Shown here: positions 61,398 through 64,000 of the stretch, piece by piece
Numbering within the stretch: position 1 is the first letter of the stretch
Layout: every line of letters starts with the position of its first letter
Assembly: GCF_030053895.1 (NCBI RefSeq)
Contig: NZ_CP125781.1
Coordinates: 1,674,001 to 1,738,000 of the forward strand
Reading direction: 5' to 3'
DNA: 64,000 nucleotides
Source of the DNA: Trabulsiella odontotermitis
Lineage (GTDB): Bacteria; Pseudomonadota; Gammaproteobacteria; Enterobacterales; Enterobacteriaceae
Translations under genes and position numbers: made by a program
Notes under the pieces: model-generated
Database searches by the model: none
The model's input: the letters and a program-made list of their open reading frames with translations, nothing else
What the model was told of the DNA's origin: nothing

Positions 61398-63374
61398 ATG
61401 TTTAAGCTAAACCCCTTCGTCCGGGGCGGGCTGTGTGCGTCCGCAATGTCACTGGCGCTACCGGTTATCGCCGCCGATGATGGCGAGACACTGGTGGTTA
61501 CCGCCGCTGCGACCGAGCAGAGCGTGAAAGATGCGCCTGCCAGCATCAGCGTCATCACCCAGGAGGATTTGCAGCGTCGTCCGGTGAATAACCTGAAGGA
61601 CGTGCTGAAAGACGTGCCGGGCGTCCAGTTGACCAACGAAGGGGATAACCGCAAGGGCATCAGCCTGCGCGGGCTGGATAGCAGCTATACGCTGATCCTC
61701 ATTGATGGCAAGCGCGTCAATTCCCGCAACGTTGTCTTCCGCCATAACGATTTTGACCTCAACTGGGTCCCGGTCGATGCTATCGAACGCATCGAAGTGG
61801 TTCGCGGCCCGATGTCCTCCCTCTATGGTTCCGATGCGCTGGGTGGGGTGGTGAATATCATCACCAAAAAGGTCGGGCAGAAATGGCACGGTACGTTGAG
61901 TGCCGACACCACGTTGCAGGAACATCGTGATCGCGGCGACACCTGGAACGGCCAGTTTTACACCAGCGGGCCGCTGGTCGACGGCTTGCTGGGCATGAAA
62001 GCTTACGGCAGCGTGGCGAAGCGTGCCAAAGATGACCAACAACAGTCCGACAGCAGCTCTGATTTACCGCGCATCGAAGGGTTTACCAGCCGCGATGGCA
62101 ATGTCGAATTTGCCTGGACGCCGGATGAAAACCATGATTTCAGCGCCGGATACGGGTTTGATCGTCAGGATCGCGACTCGGATTCGTTAGACCAAAACCG
62201 CCTCGAGCGGCAGAACTATTCCCTGAGCCATAACGGTCGCTGGAGCACCGGTAACAGCGAACTGCGCCTGTACGGCGAAAAAGTGGATAACAAAAACCCG
62301 GGCAATGCGGGTGAGATCACCTCAGAAAGCAACACCCTCGACGGCAAATATGTGCTGCCGCTGGGCATGATTAATCAACTGGTGACTGTTGGCGGCGAAT
62401 GGCGTCACGACAAGCTGAAAGATCCGGTGAACCTGACAGGCGGCAGCAATGCGTCCACCTCGGCAAACCAGTATGCGCTGTTCCTTGAAGATGAATGGCG
62501 CATTTTCGAGCCACTGGCGCTGACCACCGGCATCCGTATGGATGATCATGAAACCTACGGCGATCACTGGAGCCCGCGCGCCTATCTGGTTTACACGGCC
62601 ACCGACACAGTGACGGTGAAAGGCGGTTGGGCAACAGCGTTCAAAGCCCCGTCGCTGCTCCAGTTGAGTCCGGACTGGGCTTCTAACTCCTGCCGCGGCG
62701 GTTGCCGCATTGTGGGCAGCCAGGATCTAAAACCGGAAACCAGCGAAAGCTTCGAACTGGGGCTGTACTACAGCGGCGAAGAGGGCTGGCTCGGTGGCGT
62801 GCAGGGCAGCGTGACTGCGTTCCAGAATAACGTTGACGATATGATCAACGTTAACCGGACATCGAACGCCAGCGAAGCGCCGGGCTATCCGAATTTCGTC
62901 GGCTGGTACACCAACGCCAGCGGCAAGCGAGTGCCGGTGTTTGCTTATTACAACGTCGATAAAGCGCGGATCACCGGTCTTGAAACTGAGCTGAAAGTGC
63001 CGTTTGGCGAGGTGTGGAAACTGACGATGAACTACACCTACACCGATGGTCGCGACCTCAGCAACGGCGGTGACAAGCCGCTGAAAGAGCGTCCGTTCCA
63101 CACCGCCAACAGCCGCGTGGACTGGGCGCCATGGCAGGACTGGTCGTTTTATGTCGCCGCGAACTACACCGGGCAACAACGCGCCGTCAGCGCCACATCG
63201 AAAACGCCGGGCGGTTATACCACCTGGGACATCGGCGGCGCCTGGCAGGCGACCAAAGACATTAAGCTGCGCGCGGGCGTACTGAATGTTGGCGACAAAG
63301 ATTTGCAGCGAGATGATTACAGCTACAACGAAGAAGGGCGTCGCTACTTTATGGCGGTGGATTATCGCTTCTGA
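61398..63374 (+). CDS. cirA: TonB-dependent catecholate siderophore receptor CirA
   Basis: A 658-residue outer membrane receptor for linear catecholate iron complexes and the entry point for colicin I. The signal peptide ends near ALPVIAA (about residue 24); the TonB box is ETLVVTA directly after it. The plug domain (about 40-150) shows RGPMSSLYGSDALGGVVNIITKK; the 22-strand barrel ends in YFMAVDYRF with C-terminal Phe. Controlled by the Fur box upstream. Confidence 0.96.
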   Translation: MFKLNPFVRGGLCASAMSLALPVIAADDGETLVVTAAATEQSVKDAPASISVITQEDLQRRPVNNLKDVLKDVPGVQLTNEGDNRKGISLRGLDSSYTLILIDGKRVNSRNVVFRHNDFDLNWVPVDAIERIEVVRGPMSSLYGSDALGGVVNIITKKVGQKWHGTLSADTTLQEHRDRGDTWNGQFYTSGPLVDGLLGMKAYGSVAKRAKDDQQQSDSSSDLPRIEGFTSRDGNVEFAWTPDENHDFSAGYGFDRQDRDSDSLDQNRLERQNYSLSHNGRWSTGNSELRLYGEKVDNKNPGNAGEITSESNTLDGKYVLPLGMINQLVTVGGEWRHDKLKDPVNLTGGSNASTSANQYALFLEDEWRIFEPLALTTGIRMDDHETYGDHWSPRAYLVYTATDTVTVKGGWATAFKAPSLLQLSPDWASNSCRGGCRIVGSQDLKPETSESFELGLYYSGEEGWLGGVQGSVTAFQNNVDDMINVNRTSNASEAPGYPNFVGWYTNASGKRVPVFAYYNVDKARITGLETELKVPFGEVWKLTMNYTYTDGRDLSNGGDKPLKERPFHTANSRVDWAPWQDWSFYVAANYTGQQRAVSATSKTPGGYTTWDIGGAWQATKDIKLRAGVLNVGDKDLQRDDYSYNEEGRRYFMAVDYRF

Positions 63375-63385
63375 GTGACAGAAAA

Positions 63386-63407
63386 CCCGGCAGCGAGCGC
63401 TGCCGGG
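63386..63407. terminator. Hairpin between cirA and yeiG
   Basis: CCCGGCAGC-GAGC-GCTGCCGGG, a perfect 9-bp stem 12 bp after the cirA stop and close to the convergent yeiG stop. It has only A4 on one side, so it ends yeiG (-) better than cirA. Confidence 0.65.
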
Positions 63408-63413
63408 CAGGGG

Positions 63414-64000
63414 TTATTTCAGCAAATATTGCGCATGGAAGCGGAGATGATCCTCAATAAAGGACGCAATAAAGTAGTAGCTGTGATCGTAGCCAGGTTG
63501 AATGCGCAGGGTCAGCGGCCAGGCCTTCTGGCGTGCGGCTTCCGCCAGCACGGCGGGCTGAAGCTGATCGGCCAGGAACTGATCGTTATCGCCCTGATCG
63601 ATAAGCGTCGGGATGGCATCACTGACGTTGCTATTCAACATCAACTGGCAACTGTCCCACTCCTGCCATAATTGCTCGTCCTCGCCGAGATAGGCGGTGA
63701 ACGCTTTTTTCCCCCACGGTACGCGACAGGGGGTCACAATCGGGGAAAACGCCGACACGCTGGTGTATTTGCCCGGATTTTTCAGCGCCATGATAAGCGC
63801 CCCGTGACCGCCCATCGAATGGCCGCTGATGGCACAGCGATCGCTGACCTTAAACTGCGCCTGAATCAGCGCCGGTAACTCGTCGCGAATATAGTCATAC
63901 ATCCGGTAATGGCTGGCCCAGGGCGCCTGACAGGCGTTGAGATAGAAACCGGCGCCTTTACCCAGATCGTAACCGTCGTCATCAGCCACCGCATCGCCGC
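63414..64000 (-). CDS. yeiG: S-formylglutathione hydrolase YeiG (partial, 5' end outside)
   Basis: The last ~195 residues of an esterase-D-family serine hydrolase that releases formate from S-formylglutathione in formaldehyde detoxification. The nucleophile elbow is GHSMGGHGAL; the acid Asp lies in IDQGDNDQFL and the His in YDHSYYF. The frame is open to the window edge, so the start is not visible. It converges on cirA as in E. coli. Confidence 0.94.
   Translation of the reverse strand, partial: GDAVADDDGYDLGKGAGFYLNACQAPWASHYRMYDYIRDELPALIQAQFKVSDRCAISGHSMGGHGALIMALKNPGKYTSVSAFSPIVTPCRVPWGKKAFTAYLGEDEQLWQEWDSCQLMLNSNVSDAIPTLIDQGDNDQFLADQLQPAVLAEAARQKAWPLTLRIQPGYDHSYYFIASFIEDHLRFHAQYLLK

Noticed and set aside
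1..64000. CRISPR array or transposon
   Set aside because: No regularly spaced repeats with unique spacers and no transposase-like frame were found; the 11-bp repeats at 15107 are tandem without spacers.

Overview
The window is chromosome of a member of the Enterobacteriaceae, close to Enterobacter, Citrobacter or Klebsiella; the sequence alone does not fix the genus. From 15 kb to 64 kb the genes follow the E. coli K-12 order around 48-49 min (proL, yejM-yejL / yejK / rplY / radD / rsuA-bcr / yejG / yejFEBA / rtn / mepS / lpxT / yeiR / yeiQ / yeiP / yeiW / setB / fruBKA / nfo / yeiH / yeiE / lysP / cirA / yeiG), with protein sequences that read as clear orthologues.

Region 1 (1-15.2 kb) is the right end of a lambdoid prophage that abuts the 3' end of tRNA-Pro(GGG). 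It carries the late tail genes (tape measure C-terminus, M, L, K, a lipoprotein moron, I, J, an unknown protein) and then a side tail fibre with a DNA-inversion cassette. One expressed fibre gene has an invertase crossover site at codon 165. Two silent alternative C-terminal tips lie in reverse orientation behind two further crossover sites, next to a Gin/Hin-type invertase gene. Behind this come a LexA-boxed umuD-like/umuC pair, a ModE-like regulator with a frameshifted TauE/SafE permease and a ModE-box-like palindrome, and a YedK-type SRAP protein. Three 11-bp direct repeats lie about 60 bp from the tRNA. The integrase and the other prophage end are outside the window.

Region 2 (15.3-39.3 kb) is core chromosome: the lipid A regulator YejM, the nucleoid protein YejK, ribosomal protein L25, the RadD helicase (frameshifted here), the rRNA pseudouridine synthase RsuA, the Bcr exporter, the YejABEF peptide importer, a CSS-EAL phosphodiesterase, MepS, LpxT, a COG0523 zinc GTPase, a YeiQ/UxuA pair for hexuronate breakdown, YeiP and YeiW. 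A regulator/SDR oxidoreductase pair with its own inverted-repeat operator sits between rplY and radD, where E. coli has nothing.

Region 3 (39.3-51.2 kb) is a 12-kb accessory metal/envelope block between yeiW and setB: a DUF305 periplasmic protein, CusS-CusR, the divergent CusCFBA silver/copper efflux system with a CusR box, and then a MipA/OmpV outer-membrane protein in a tight operon with a second two-component system.

Region 4 (51.2-64 kb) is core again: setB, the Cra-controlled fruBKA operon, nfo, yeiH, yeiE, lysP, Fur-boxed cirA and the 3' part of yeiG. The E. coli genes between fruA and nfo (including psuKGT) are absent.

The most unusual system is the three-site tail-fibre inversion cassette. 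Three single-base frameshifts (two in tauE, one in radD) are either real lesions or sequencing errors.
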